Shown here one piece after another: positions 1 through 13,700 of a stretch of DNA of 64,000 nucleotides. The DNA is taken from positions 682,001 to 746,000 of the forward strand of contig CASHTG010000020.1 in NCBI GenBank assembly GCA_949357655.1, in the 5' to 3' direction. The notes under the pieces are model-generated. The model did not search any database and was not told the DNA's origin. It saw nothing but the letters and a program-made list of their open reading frames with translations. This DNA is from Parascedosporium putredinis (taxonomy: Eukaryota; Ascomycota; Sordariomycetes; Microascales; Microascaceae). Each line of letters starts with the position of its first letter. Position 1 is the first letter of the stretch. The translations under genes and the position numbers were made by a program.

Positions 1-3000
1 ATGGGGGTCCTGAGTTAGCACTGCATCGTGCCGCTGCTTTGAGCCTTCGACAGGGTAATTTCAAAAAGTTGGAAATGGAGGCGACGCTATTCCCAGCACG
101 CCGGAACCTGACGTTACAAGACATGAACAATAATCAAAATACAGGCGCTAAGAAGCACACTCCTCATGTGTGCTTGTGTGCTGTTCACGAGGACAAGGAG
201 CAGAGGCTGGGCACGCTGGGACTGTTTCCGAAAAAGGAGAAGTGACCAAAAGAAGGAGTGTAGTGTAGTCGATGTGCAGCGAATACGAGAGGCAGCAGAG
301 CATCACTCAGCGTGCAGGGTTGGACCAGCCCACCCTCAAATGGGTTGATGCGGGTGGGGGAAGGGTTGGAAAAGAAAGCGCCGGCGGGGAGAAACTGAAG
401 GATCATAAACTGCCCAGCCAGGACAACTCCAGCCGCATTGGCATGTTGGCATCGCAATGACCCGTACGATGCCCGATAGTTAGATAGCGCTGTGCACCAG
501 GAGACGCTTTCATCAAGAGTGCTAACGGCCTAGGGTGTGAAGTTGTTGAGAAGAGGCCGGGCATGTTCAATGTTCTTTTCGTTCATCATCCCAGGATGGA
601 AACTGAGCATTAGGAGCAGGCCGGTTTCTGGTCCGTTCTTCGGAGCTAGTGTAAAGTACAAGAAGATTTATGACCGTTTTTGGTTTACTGGGCTGGAAGC
701 TTCAGCGCCCTATTACACTAAATCAAATCCGATCAAGTTGATCCTGGCGGAATTGCCGCAACATTTCCCTAATGAATCTTAGCCGGTGGTGGCTTGTTCT
801 AGTGGACTTACTCTGACTCCGGATTAATAGGGAACCCTTGACTGCACGTGCTGGTTGTGAACAGCACACGTACTGAACACTGAACTAATTTGATCAGTTC
901 CCGTGGGAAAACGTCATCAAGGCGGCACCGGTCCCGTACCAGTGCCGAGCGGTCAAACTTACAATTGCCCGTCATAGTCGACTCACAGCGGAGAAAAGTA
1001 CTTGGAACACGCAACATTACCTTCGGGGGTCCAATTGTCCGAGGGAAATCGGTGAATAATATTGGCATGATGCGAGCAGATGGAATGCGGAGAGGCCAAC
1101 TGCAACACGCAAAGATCCTGGCCGGACCCCCACCCGTACCAGTTTTCCCTGAAAAGCATTCTGCCTGCTGGCTGTCCACCCTCGCTCTTTGAGCGTTAGC
1201 TGATTGATGCCTTGGAGGGTAAGGGTAGGGCGGGGACTTTTAGTATACCGCGTTAGTGGCTTGGTACAGAGCTAGCTGTGCCGAAGTACTTCATCGATTC
1301 TTTTGTTCCTCGGTCTTTTATTCCTTTTATTTTTCTTTCGTTTTTGGTCATTCCCCAGACGAGTTCGCTCCGGTCCCCGCAAGAACACAGACAATAGCCT
1401 CGAATATCGTGCTCTTTCAGTGGTGTTGAGGTGTGTCGTGGTCGTGGTCGAGGGAAAAGTTTAAGCTCGTCGACAACGAAGGGAAGAAGTGCGCGCCGTG
1501 AGCTACCGCGTTACTTTGTTCTACTTGTAGATTCGCCCCTCTTTCTCGTCTTTTTCTTTCTTTCTGTCTTTTTCTTTCTTTTTCTGACGGGTTCTGGAAA
1601 GAATTGAAATGGACAAGAATGGCCAGCAGGATTCTCCGGCCGGAACGAAGTACCCAAACGAAGATAAGCATGCCAGGTGTCGTACAGTTAGGGTTGTGGA
1701 GAAAACCCCTGATGAGGAATCCTTCATCGCTCCCATCTTTTTGGAAGGTTCGTCCAAGAAGCCCCTAAAGCAAGCTAATGCTGATATTTTCTTCAGGGCG
1801 GACCAGGCTCCAATTGGCCACCAACCATCCAAAGGAGCGAGAAGGAAGAGGCGAAGGAGAGGGAGAGGGGTTGTCCCATCCTCCTCTCGGTTCCGCCAGA
1901 GCGAAGGAACAACTGAGAAACTGTACCTGTCTCGATGAAGCTAGCGTCCGGGGCAAGGAAGGCTTGGCCGAAGATGAGCGTCTTCAATCCACCCTGGACA
2001 ATCATTGACAGGGGGATAAGAATAGCGACATGGAATTTTGTGCTTACCCCTCAACCAACCGATCAAGGGGACACTTGTGCCAGCCATGGAGCCCTGGAGA
2101 AGAGACACCCCCTCCTCCCCCATGTCCCCCACCTGGATCTCTTTCCACACCCCCTTTTCCCACAGAGACCGCTCCAACACTAAGGCAAGTTGCATGGCTC
2201 CCGCCGATTCCGCGAGGTGTGGATGCAACCTTGGGCTGGCAAAACACTCTTCGTCGATTGGCGCAAGCGGCATAATTCTTCCGCAGACATCATACTTTAC
2301 CTGGTCTGGGCGCCCTTTCCTCAAGCGTGGATGAGGCAAGAACCAGGATGTCGTCCGGTCAGTTGGAGAGCTAGGCGAAGAGAAGGAACATTGGAGGGAC
2401 TGGTTATTCATGGGAGACCTCGGCGTGCTGGCCATGTCCCATAATACTCGCTGGTACATTGGGAGTTATCATTTCAGGTCAACCTCGATTGACCCAGCCT
2501 AGTGACATGGCGCCGAGTACTTGTATCAGTTTCTTCTTCCTGTGGTGACTTGTCCCGACTGGAACAGCCGTTTCGAGAAAGAGCATGTGGGAGATTTGGT
2601 CTTCCCTTGTGGGAGGCGCCACCCTCGACCAGAAAAAAATAGACCAGCTAGAACAATAGATGAGATCACGCACAGGCTTTGGGGAAACTTTGACGGGGAT
2701 GTCGACAAGGAAAGATGACAACGGTCCTGCCTCGACATGGCCTCTCCATCCATGTTCCCCCTTTCACTCCGCCCAACAGATGCAACTACCTGTTAGTGCG
2801 CAGTAGGCGGACAGACGAGGTGGGCTCTTGTCAGTTCTCTTCGCGTCCATCCCTTGTCTCTTCAATCCCAACACCCCGGCCTGTACTCATGGCCTCGTTG
2901 ACAGAAGACGACACAACGCCGAACCAACAGCCCACGCCCCATGACGACGGCCCTGTCTCTCTCTTGGCGGTCATTCCGTGTCCCGTGGCGGCCGGTAACC

Positions 3001-3468
3001 CTGTGTGAATTTTCGAGTCCGCTGTGAAGGCTGGAAAGTTGCACAGATTATTACGGGTCCAACGTTGGTCTTCTGTGTGTTCGAGTCCCCCAATTTTGGG
3101 GTGCCATTCCCCCGTCCGTTCCCCTTGAGAAAGGGGGTGGTCTACCCTGCCTCTCCTCCTACTGCACCCCCCTTCCGGCGCTGTCACCCCTTTGGTTTCT
3201 TGCAGGGTCTTCTCCAAACCGACTCTCCACCCCGGCTCCATGCCAATCTCACGAAGGGAGGAGCGGGAAAAGAATAAGAAGCAAGCATCTCCTCCCAGTT
3301 TTAGAAATGATTGTCCGGATCGTTCCTCAAGGTTATTGAGACTCTCCAAAGGGAACAAAGGATCGACCAGTCTTTTTCCTTGACGACGCTTGTCCTTTGC
3401 ATCCTTCCCCTCGTGCCATCTCAAAACCCCTACACGGCAACCCATCTTCCCCCATCCGTGTACCGAAG
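1..3468. other. Gene-poor stretch upstream of tyrosinase
   Basis: No open frame here shows a recognisable domain, a plausible intron/exon series or a composition like the genes of the window. The longest frames lie on both strands over the same bases, as expected by chance in GC-rich DNA. Polypyrimidine runs occur around 1540-1590. The last few hundred bases must hold the tyrosinase promoter and 5' leader, but I cannot place a TATA box or start site with confidence. Confidence 0.5.
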
Positions 3469-4940
3469 ATGCCTTCTGCGAAGCGTCTTCTCGGGCTCCT
3501 GCTCGCCGCCACCGCGGCGGTCGGTGTAGCTGCCCAGGAACCTGCCCTCACCGAGGATGATTTCAGCATCCCCGAGATCGAGGGAGGTGATGCCCTCGCA
3601 CAGCTTGCCCAGCTCGCGGCGGATTCTTCTCAGGAGACTGCCCTCAGGATGGCGAAGCGCGGTCTGAACAGCGGCTGCAGCCCTAGCCAGATCAAGGTTA
3701 GAAGGGAATGGTACGATATAGCCCCCCTCCTACCCCTTCCCTTGCCCTGAGCCCCTCACCACTACCAAGTTGTCCATAACATCAGGCGCGCAAACTAACG
3801 CAAGCTTCAAACTAGGCGAACCCTGACTTCTGCTCAGCGCAAGCAGTACATTGCGTCGGTCAAGTGTCTTCAGACGAAGCCCAGCTTCTTCGACCCCAAC
3901 ATCATCCCGGCCGCTAAGTCGCTATTTGACGACTTTGTTGGTGTCCATGTTTTCCAGACTGGGTCCATCCATCTCACTGTAAGATTATAACCGTCCCACC
4001 CTGTCTGAATAGTGATCTCTAACGCAGATGCACTCCTCGGCTAGGCCACTTTCCTCACATGGCATCGCTACTTCGTCTATACCTACGAGACGAAGCTCCG
4101 CGAGGAATGCGGTTACACTGGACCCTTGCCCTACTGGGAGTGGGGACTAGACGTCAACAACCCCAACGCCTCCCCGGTCTTCGACGGCTCCGACACGTCT
4201 CTGAGCGGCAACGGTGCCTTCTTTGCGCATGAGGGCATCCAGATGGTGCAGCCTATCAACGGCAACATCCTCAAGCTCCCCGGCAACGGTGGTGGCTGCG
4301 TGACCAAGGGTCCCTTCAAGGACATGAAGGTTCACTTTGGCACCATCATCCTGCCCGTGTACGGCCAGCCTATCCTCAGTGGTGTCGAGAACCCCATTGC
4401 CGACAACGAGCGCTGCCTCAAGCGCGATCTCAATGCCGGCATCGCTAAGCGCTTCACTAGCTTCCTCAACTCGACCAGCGTGATTCTCAAGAACAACAAC
4501 ATCGAGATGTTCCAGGCCCATCTGCAGGGCGACGACCGCTACGTGCTCAACCAGCTCGGTGTTCACGGTGGTGGTCACTACACCATCGGCGGTGACCCCG
4601 GTGGTGATCCCTTCATCTCCCCTGGTGACCCGGCTTTCTACCTCCACCACGCCCAGATTGACCGCATCTACTGGATCTGGCAGATGCTCGACTTCAAGAA
4701 CCGTCAGGTAAGCCTCGCTGATAACTCGTCGCTGAATGTTCTCTGGGGTCAGGCTACGTATACTAACGCATTGACTGTTTGTAGGGTGTCCACGGTACCG
4801 CCACCCTCCAGAACAACCCTCCCAGCGCCAACGTTACCGTTGAGGACACCATCGACCTCTCTCCCCTCGCCCCGCCTGTCAAGATCAAGGACCTCATGAA
4901 CACTGTCGGAGGCTCGCCCTTGTGCTACATCTACCTCTAA
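3469..4940 (+). CDS. Secreted tyrosinase (type-3 copper oxidase), about 407 aa
   Basis: Oxidises monophenols and o-diphenols to quinones, feeding melanin or cross-linking reactions; expected outside the cell. Four exons: 3469-3710, 3816-3978, 4045-4707, 4785-4940, all with GT..AG borders and CTAAC-like branch points. The chosen start gives a signal peptide (hydrophobic core LLGLLLAATAAVG, ending near AAQ at residue 23). A Lys-Arg pair at residues 63-64 just before GLNSGC looks like a Kex2 processing site. CuA ligands are H125, H133 and H142 in the TWHRY context, with the family's 9-residue spacing. CuB ligands are H309, H313 (HGGGH) and H337 in the DPAFYLHHAQID signature. The length fits the short fungal tyrosinases without the large C-terminal lid domain. 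No frame break was found. Alternatives within the family (catechol oxidase, o-aminophenol oxidase) cannot be separated from sequence. The family call is firm; the substrate is unknown. Confidence 0.93.
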
Positions 4941-7900
4941 TCTCACCATGCAAGCGGGCGCACCCCTACGTTGGTACAGAAAAGTTAATTGGACAGCGAC
5001 TGTCGTTTGGGACGGACCTAATTTTCCCCTTGGAAACAGAGCGGCATGGGTATTTTGGAGGAGGAACTTGAGGTGGGGACGGGGATCCGGCGGAACAGGG
5101 CCGGGCCCGCTGTACATATTCGAAACAAGGATGGATACATACACCTAATATGAATCTGGTTGCATCAATTGATGCGAATCACAAACTCAAAAACCGTGCC
5201 ATTTGAACCAGAAATTACAACCAGCGAATTGACTTGTCGAAAACCCGCCGTGAATTTTTTTCCTCTTCGCCTGACTTGGTCTTCCTTTTTCAATAACTAA
5301 CTAGCATCGGTTGTCTAAAGGTGTCGCCTGTTGGTGGGTGAGCATGCAAATCAGCCGTCGGTCGCGGGCTGTAAGGGGAAACGGCGACGACTAGCCAACG
5401 AAGAAAAGGTAGCGAAAAAGACGGGAAACCATGGATCGGTTCCTTCGCGAGCGAAATGCGACTCTGCTGAGGAACTTGCCTCGATGGGCATTTCGCGGGT
5501 GCGCACGGTCAACGGGCATGCTGGGCGGATCAGCGCTGCAAACTTCTTGATTCAGGGGAGTGGGTGATGGGGAGAGTGAGGCAGGCATGGGTGCGGTTTT
5601 TGGGGCTTTTCCCCTCCGTTCTCCGTTGCTTTTGTTGCCGACATCCGCATCCAAATCAACTGAAGGATTCTTGGGATGGAGATCGGGCTCCGCTCCGGGT
5701 TCAATGTTGCCCTTGAGCACGGATGTGAGCACGCTAATCATCGCAAAAGCTTAAACATGAATATCGCACAGTAGCGCCCTGCCCCCGTCTTCCCCGTTTG
5801 GCCTTGGGGCTCCTACTCCGGATTCCTTTCCGAAACCCATTAATACGCCGCACTAATGGATATTTAAGCCTATAGTTGCGAGAGTGGAAGGGTGAAGGAA
5901 AGCGTGCTTGGGGCAAAAAAATTAAGCTTTTGCACCAACGAACGAAAAAGAAAAGTAATCAGCGCGGAACTGGATCTTACGGCCGGCTTAAGCGGGGAAG
6001 GGCGAAACACGTACAGGGTCGGGTACAAATATTCAAGCCTGTAAACAAGAAAAACAACTCTAAAATGAAATGGTGTCCAGACAATTAGCCCATGTTGGCC
6101 AAACGGAAAAGGAAAAGAAAAAGAAAATCGGGTATGTGAGAGAATCGGGCTCGCGGGATCGGATGGTTGCCGTACAAAAAGGAGAAAAAGAAATTATATT
6201 CTCGTCCCGTTCAATCCGCGGCTCCGGGGCGAATTGATCCAGAATACCCAGCGCCCGCCGGGGAAGCAGACTCGCGGGGGCGGGCTGGGCTGGAGGCTTC
6301 CGGCGTTGGCGAATGTTGCGCCAATCAGCAGGCCGCGGGCGCCGGGCGGTTGTCGCCTGTGCTATCCGGCGTCTTTTGAAATCATGGAAGCGACTCTTTT
6401 TAGAGAGCACCAAGTGTGTGTATCAATGGCGAGCAAACACGACCGCCTACGACGGCGGATGCACAATGAACGCCACTCGCCGTGCCGCTCGCCCGCTCGC
6501 TTGTGCGACGGCCGGCGCGGCACCACACTCAGCGCTTGCATGTCCTCCTCACCGCCGCAGTTTTCGAAGATCTTGAGGTTTGACTCCAACAAGTTATCCC
6601 GTTTCTATTCAGGTCTATCTCCGGATCTAGTGCAATCTTCTCCTCGGCTCGGCGGCGATGCTTACGCGGCTCAAGGGTTCTTGCACCGTTGCCATCCAAC
6701 TTGGAATGGCTCGCGTCTCCGGCCGTGGTTCCAGTCCGCACGCACAATTCGGTCAGAGGCTTGCTCGGTCTTCCCGCAGTGGCCTTTGTTCACCCTCACC
6801 ACCATGGTGTCACTAGCACTGACCGCGCGCTGGTTCTCGGTCGGAGGGGGCGAGGATTAGTCTGGGTCGGCCGCCAACTGTTGCAGACGAGGCGATGCGG
6901 ACAGCGAGTGCGAGAGTGCACGAGCAAGAGAGCCAAGAAAACAAACAAGTTGTGCAGTGTATACATCGCAGTGCGCTGGAGAGTAATACTCAAGTGTTCC
7001 ATCCGGCGCACAACTCGGGCGATTCGGGCTCACAAGATCCGCCGGCGTTGGTTCCGCACACACGTTGCCTCGCATCGTCTCATGCAACTGGCAAGCTATT
7101 AGGAACGCCGGGGATATCATTACGACAACACAAAAGATTACCTCATCTGATGATTGCATTGCATTGTGTCCACGCCTACTTTGACCAACAGCCATGAAGC
7201 TAACAACAGAGACCGACAAAAGGACGCAAATTGTAATATTAGGTGCGCCTTTCTCAGGACCGAACCAGCTTCCAACTGCAACCTCGCGTAGCAGTTTCAT
7301 GTGTGCACCCCCTCCTCCAGTGAGTGCTCCTTTGGTTAACCACACGCAATACTGTGCACTCGCCATCAAATTTAGCGTCGTCAAGATGGAGCCATTGACT
7401 CAATTACACCGAATTAATGGAGAACAAGTCCTCAGCAAAAAGTTGATGCTCAATCCAGTTAATTATTATTGCTCGCCCTTCCTCTCAAATAACTAAGAAA
7501 ATTACATTGATCTCCTCTTGCTGCAAGTCATCTTGTTGTGGGGAAACCGACGTCGCCCGTCATTCAAAATTCGACGCAGAGGACATGGCCTTGGCTTGAA
7601 CAATATGAAGACACATCAGACATTGCAGTGTTGCATTCCGACTTGACTAGGTACTCTGGCTCAGCGAGGTGCCTTTCCAATGTTACAAGCAAGGATCCCC
7701 TCGCTTCGCACACCCCCACGTCGTTTTCGTCCTTCATCTCGACTTGGGTGGCCTGTTCACCCGCTCTCATACCCCGGAAAGGAAAGGAGCGAACTGCTCA
7801 TCTCAAACCAACAAGAAGAGAAGAAAAGAAAAAGAGCTGGTCGAGAACATGCTGAATCCTTCAATTCGTCAGGTCTCGTCTTTGCTCCACGCTAATAAGG

Positions 7901-8994
7901 TACACTCCTCCTTGGCACGTCTGTTCATGTGATAGGTCCCGTCGCCCGTTACTTGTCCAACAATGAAGGGGGATGGTTTCAAGAACGAGCGTTTTCCTCG
8001 CGTTCTAGAAGATGTGACAGTTTAATTGCACTCATGCTCGGGCGTCAGAACCGGTGTGGCTTCTGGCACCAGTTCTTCGTTCGAATGCTCAATCAATCCT
8101 TGCAAATCAATGGCGGAGGTCCCTTCGCTGGGGATATACTTGTATGAATCGTCTGGTTTAAAGCTGTCCGCCAGCTGAATATATAAGAAAAAGATCAACG
8201 ACTCGGCTCTGCACATGGATTATGAATTACGATGGTGGCCGATGAATTCATCCTGCGATCGAAGACATATACGAAGTAGAACAGTGATCCCAAACACCCC
8301 TCAGCCTCAGCAAAATTAAAGGAGCCGAGCCCAAGAGGACAGGGCAGGGGAACCCGAATGAAAAAGAGGAAAAAGAAACAAGTCAAAAAGGCAGAAAGAC
8401 GAAGCTAGGACTGGGCCTCATTCGTAATGATATTCCTTCTCAGCAGGACAAGTTTCTCTTTTGTTTTCTGGCTCACGGAGATGAAGGGGCAGGACGTTGA
8501 CCATGGCGCCGGGACTGGTCGGAGCCAAACAATCGATGCGTCGAGTGCCGAGTCGTGTCGAGGCTAGAACAAGCCACCAACGCACGCATCCATATTTTCC
8601 CCTTTTTCTCCTTTTGTTCCTTTCTTCTCCCGCCCACGCCTCTGCCGCCCCGTCGACGCGATGGATCTTCTTCCTTGGTCCCCCAAGGCGAAAAGGGCGC
8701 CCGCCCGCCCTCTTTCGCAGTGGACTTGCCACGATCTTCCACTTTGCCTCGCCTGAGGATCCCACGTAAATGCTCCGGGCGTCTAATTTCCTCCTCGGAC
8801 ACACTGCAGACACCACAGCTTAAATCTCTTTGAAATCTTGGTTCCCCCAATCGCAACCCGCCTTCTCATCAGCCACTCCCCCTTCTCTAACCATTCCATG
8901 TGAAGCATCGATGGATTACGCCTGGAGCGCGATCCAGCCACAAACCGTATTTCCCACGCTCAGCTCACCCACGCGCATAGGCAGTCCACACCCC

Positions 8995-9012
8995 CTCTCT
9001 CTCTCTCTCTCT
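8995..9012. repeat. (CT)9 microsatellite
   Basis: Nine perfect CT units directly readable in the sequence, outside any gene I can support. Confidence 0.95.
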
Positions 9013-9186
9013 GCCCCCAACCGAACCAAAGTCGGCCAAAACTCCGACGGAGCGCTATTCTGAACCAGAAACCATGACCCCAAGGAAGATGGCGCACAAA
9101 GCCCCCAAACACGCGTCCGCGCCGCGGCGTCGCCCAGATCTCTCTAGCTCGTTTGCCTCCCTCACTTCCAGCACATCCCCCTCTTT

Positions 9187-9209
9187 CTCTCTCTCTCTCT
9201 CTCTCTCTC
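9187..9209. repeat. (CT)11 microsatellite
   Basis: Uninterrupted CT dinucleotides, about 180 bases from a second CT array, in non-coding sequence. Confidence 0.95.
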
Positions 9210-10733
9210 GAGTCTCTGTGCCGTGCGGCCCATCGCGCCCACGAGACACAATCGTAGCAGCATCTTTGGAGAGGGAGGGTGGCTCGAGAAAAAAATCTAC
9301 GATGCAACACAATATCCTTTGAGCATCCCAAGGTTCCTCTCCCACCATACACGTGTGTCTCGGTTAACCACTTTATTCCTTCCTTGCTTCTTCTCGCAGT
9401 CAATGCCTCCAGGATAGCATCTATAGCCTCGCTTCCCCTTGCGTCACCTGTGTCGGGACTAGTTCCTTCACAGATCGCCGTCCATGGTTCCCCTTGCCAA
9501 CTCCCGTTCCGTCTTTCCCTGTGTAAGGCATAGTGCACCAAGACTGATGTATTGTGTATGTGGAGAGATAGGCGGAGGTATTTCCCTGCCGTTCTGGTCA
9601 GTCGACAAGGACCACCAGCCTTATTAGTTGGGCGAACAGGAGGAAAGCAGAAGCTGGCGAGCCAGGGAAGGGCCCAGACAAAGCCGAAACCGCCCCTTCA
9701 CGTGGCTGCGCCTCCCTCGCCCTCTTCCCAGAGATTGAAGGTAGCGTGCCTAGGTGAGGGAACCAAGATTCACTCTCGGGCTTTGAGGAAAAGAGATCAT
9801 AAACATGGGGAGACAACGGAAAGAAAAAAAAAAAAAGAAAGAAACTTGAGCTACCATACCCCCTCATCTGCCGCTGATGCGCGTGGCGTCGTTTCAATCA
9901 AGCAGGCCAACCCTCACCCACCAATCCCGCAATTGATCCATCTTCCCTGCCCTGCCTCGATCTTGACTAGTTAAAACTTGCCCACTTTGCAAAGACAAAG
10001 GGCGAATATTGGAATTCGAGCCGGGGAGGGTGTAAACCCATCCCAGTAAGGGTAAGTGAGAGAGAGCTCAAGCGATCGTTTATGGTCACACGCCGCACTC
10101 TTGAATATCATCATGTAGTCAGCAACCTTGAAGACGGGGTGCTGCTTTCTGCGAATGGATTAATTCGCATAATGGTTCATACTCTGCTTGCCCTGAATCA
10201 TAAGGGGCGGAGGCGGGAGAACAGGTTGGGGAAATTTAGGGTTCTAAACAAAAGGCGTGGTGATCATTTATGCCCTGGCGGATCCTCCTCGGTGATCACG
10301 TCCAACCGGACCGTCGAGACCGGGGCTTGGTGGAGGGTTGGGCACCAGCCCTACCAAGTCCCGAGCTGACGCTTTGTTCCACAGGATCGAGCAACGAACA
10401 ACATTGAACTGGATACTTCTGGATCAATGCACTGACATGCAACTGTCTACCGAGGCAGCTAGATCGACACTCCAAAGGAGAGAAAACAAAAAGAAATGTA
10501 TGAATAATATGAGTAAAAAGAAGAAAAGGAGAGAAAAGAAGAGGAAAAGGGTGGCCCTGGTCCACAGCCTAGAAAAAGCGACATTCAAGTATATACGACA
10601 GAAGGGGGCAGTTTTCTCCAAAACTCAAAAGATGCACCATACACCAATGCCATAGCCACACCCAGTTCAAAAACTCGCATCGTTCTCTTCATGCGATGCT
10701 GCCTACCTCCCCTGTCTCCTAGTCCCCCGTCCC

Positions 10734-13700
10734 TTAAGGGAATCCGTACCAGCCTCCGCCCTGCCAGCACTGCGTCATGATATGGTAGTCCGAGTACGTT
10801 TGCACTGTTGTTTGTCTGTTGTCCCAGTCGCCTCGTTAGCCTGGCCACTCATACCAACTCAAAGGAAGAGCCATTACTTACCCTATCCAAATCGTCTGCT
10901 CCGTAGTCACCGTCACGTAATCTACATAGAATTCGGTCTGCTCTTCTCCCTGGAATGTTTCCGTCGTTGTGACGTCGACATCGTTTACACAGAGAGTTTG
11001 AGCCGGCGGGATGCTACAGGATATCGTTAGTACCGTTCGTCGGTATAGTAAGAGCAGCGGGGAGGGGGATTTCTTACAAAGTTGATGTAACGACGTGATT
11101 AACTGTTGGTAGTTCGTGTTAGCGGATATCGCTCGCTTGAAGAGCTGGTTTGTTGTCGCCAACGTGGCCTTGACTTACCATCCTCGTAGACCGTCTTCTG
11201 AGCCAGCGCAATTGTGACCATATACGTCTGTGTAGCGTTGGCGTCCCAGACTGTCTCCGTGATCGTAGGGAACACAACAACATCATCTGGGTACTCCTCT
11301 TCGTCGGTATCCTCACCCGACTCCTCATCTTCCTCCTCGTCTTCCTCCACTGGCTCATCCTTCTCCTGTCGGCGTCGTAGAGAGGCTTCCCGCCGAGTTA
11401 GCGGACGACGTTCAAGTGCTTCCCAACTCATCCAAAACTCACCTTTAGGCCTATCTGTCACCATGGCAGCCATCTCCGCCACCATCTGCGAAGCCACCGC
11501 AGCCGGTACCCGAGATACGGGGAACAAAGTAGGACGGCTTGCTGGTGTTGCCACCGCGCTTCCAGGGTTGTTACCTTGATCGCCGCCCTGGTTTCCGCCC
11601 TGGTCACCTCCTTGATTGCCTCCTTGATCAGGTTGTTGGGGCTGCTGGGGTTGTTGCGGTTGCTCAGGCTGCTGGGGTTGCTGTTGGCCACCACCGTTGT
11701 TTCCTCCATTGTTGCCTCCATTATTGCCTCCGTTGTTACCTTGATCAGGTTGCTGGGGTTGCTGAGGTTGCTGAGGCTGTTGAGGCTGCTGGGGTTGCTG
11801 CTGGTTACCACCGTTGTTGCCTCCGTTGTTGCCTCCATTATTGCCACCGTTGTTGCCCTGGTCGGGCTGCTGAGGTTGCTGGGGTTGTTGAGGCTGCTGG
11901 GGCTGCTGAGGTTGTTGTTGGTTGCCGCCATTGTTCCCTCCATTGTTCCCTCCATTGTTTCCTCCGTTGTTGCCTTGATCGGGTTGCTGGGGTTGCTGAG
12001 GCTGCTGAGGTTGTTGAGGTTGCTGTTGGTTCCCACCGTTGTTGCCGCCATTGTTCCCTCCGTTGTTACCCTGATCAGGCTGTTGGGGCTGCTGGGGCTG
12101 CTGAGGTTGCTGGGGCTGCTGTTGATTACCGCCGTTGTTGCCTCCGTTGTTCCCTCCGTTGTTACCCTGATCAGGCTGCTGGGGCTGTTGCGGTTGCTGG
12201 GGTTGTTGCGGCTGTTGCTGATTGCCTCCGTTATTGCCACCGTTGTTGCCCTGGTCGGGCTGTTGCGGTTGTTGAGGCTGTTGTGGTTGCTCAGGCTGTT
12301 GGGGTTGTTGGGGGTTTCCTCCATTGTTGCCTCCGTTATTACCTTGATCTGGTTGTTGCGGTTGTTGCGGCTGTTGCGGCTGTTGAGGTTGCTGAGGGTT
12401 TCCGTTGTTACCTCCATTGTTGCCCTGGTCAGGTTGCTGCGGCTGTTGCGGTTGTTGCGGTTGTTGCGGTTGCTCAGGCTGCTGAGGGTTTCCATTATTG
12501 CCACCATTGTTACCCTGATCAGGCTGTTGAGGCTGTTGCGGCTGCTGAGGTTGCTGAGGTTGCTCAGGTTGCTGGGGCTGTTGAGGGTTCCCGCCATTAT
12601 TGCCACCGTTGTTGTTGCCTTGATCGGGCTGCTGGGGCTGCTGAGGTTGCTGAGGCTGCTGGGGATTTCCGTTGTTACCTCCGTTATTGCCCTGGTCAGG
12701 TTGCTGTGGTTGCTGTGGCTGCTCAGGTTGTTGCGGCTGCTGCGGCTGCTGCGGCTGCTGCGGCTGCTGCGGCTGCTGCGGCTGCTGGGGATTCCCATTG
12801 TTCCCTCCATTATTGCCTTGATCAGGTTGCTGGGGTTGCTGAGGCTGTTCAGGCTGTTGGGGTTGCTGAGGATTGCCGCCGTTGTTACCACCATTGTTCC
12901 CTTGGTCAGGCTGTTGAGGCTGCTGAGGCTGATCGGGCTGCTGGGGTTGTTGAGGTTGTTGCGGCTGCTCGGGTTGCTGAGGCTGTTGCGGGTTCCCATT
13001 GTTGCCTCCATTGTTACCCTGATCGGGTTGCTGTGGCTGCTGGGGCTGGTCGGGCTGCTGGGGCTGCCCAGGTTGCTGCGGTTGCTCAGGTTGCTGAGGT
13101 TGTCCGGGCTGCTCTGGCTGCTGAGGCTGGCCGGGCTGATCAGGTTGTTGAGGTTGCCCAGGCTGATCAGGTTGCTGAGGCTGCCCAGGCTGATCCGGCT
13201 GTTGAGGTTGACCAGGTTGCTCCGGCTGCTGAGGCTGCCCAGGTTGATCAGGTTGTTGAGGTTGGCCGGGCTGATCAGGTTGCTGTGGCTGCTGGGGCTG
13301 GTCGGGCTGCTGGGGCTGCCCAGGTTGCTGCGGTTGCTCAGGTTGCTGAGGTTGTCCGGGCTGCTCTGGCTGCTGAGGCTGGCCGGGTTGATCAGGTTGT
13401 TGAGGTTGGCCGGGCTGATCAGGTTGTTGAGGTTGCCCAGGCTGATCAGGTTGCTGAGGCTGCCCAGGTTGGTCGGGTTGCTGGGGCTGTCCAGGTTGCT
13501 CCGGCTGCTGAGGCTGCCCAGGTTGGTCGGGTTGCTGGGGCTGTCCAGGTTGCTCCGGCTGCTGAGGCTGCCCAGGTTGGTCGGGTTGCTGGGGCTGTCC
13601 AGGTTGCTCCGGCTGTTGGGGTTGACCAGGCTGCTCCGGCTGCTGAGGCTGGCCAGGATCGGGCGTTGGTGTAGGCTCAATCACCGTCTCAACGGGACCA

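Larger units (their letters stand above)
4941..10733. other. Long gene-poor stretch with microsatellites
   Basis: 5.8 kb between the convergent tyrosinase and the large repeat protein. Frames of up to about 200 codons exist (for example 6234-6860) but they overlap other frames, lack family motifs and read as Arg/Ser/Pro-rich chance translation. It contains two CT microsatellites (listed separately) and an A-run near 9828-9836. I see no RNA gene or transposon. Confidence 0.45.

Noticed and set aside
6234..6860. Plus-strand frame of 208 codons in the gap after tyrosinase
   Set aside because: No family resemblance, three overlapping frames of similar length, composition Arg/Ser/Pro typical of random GC-rich sequence.
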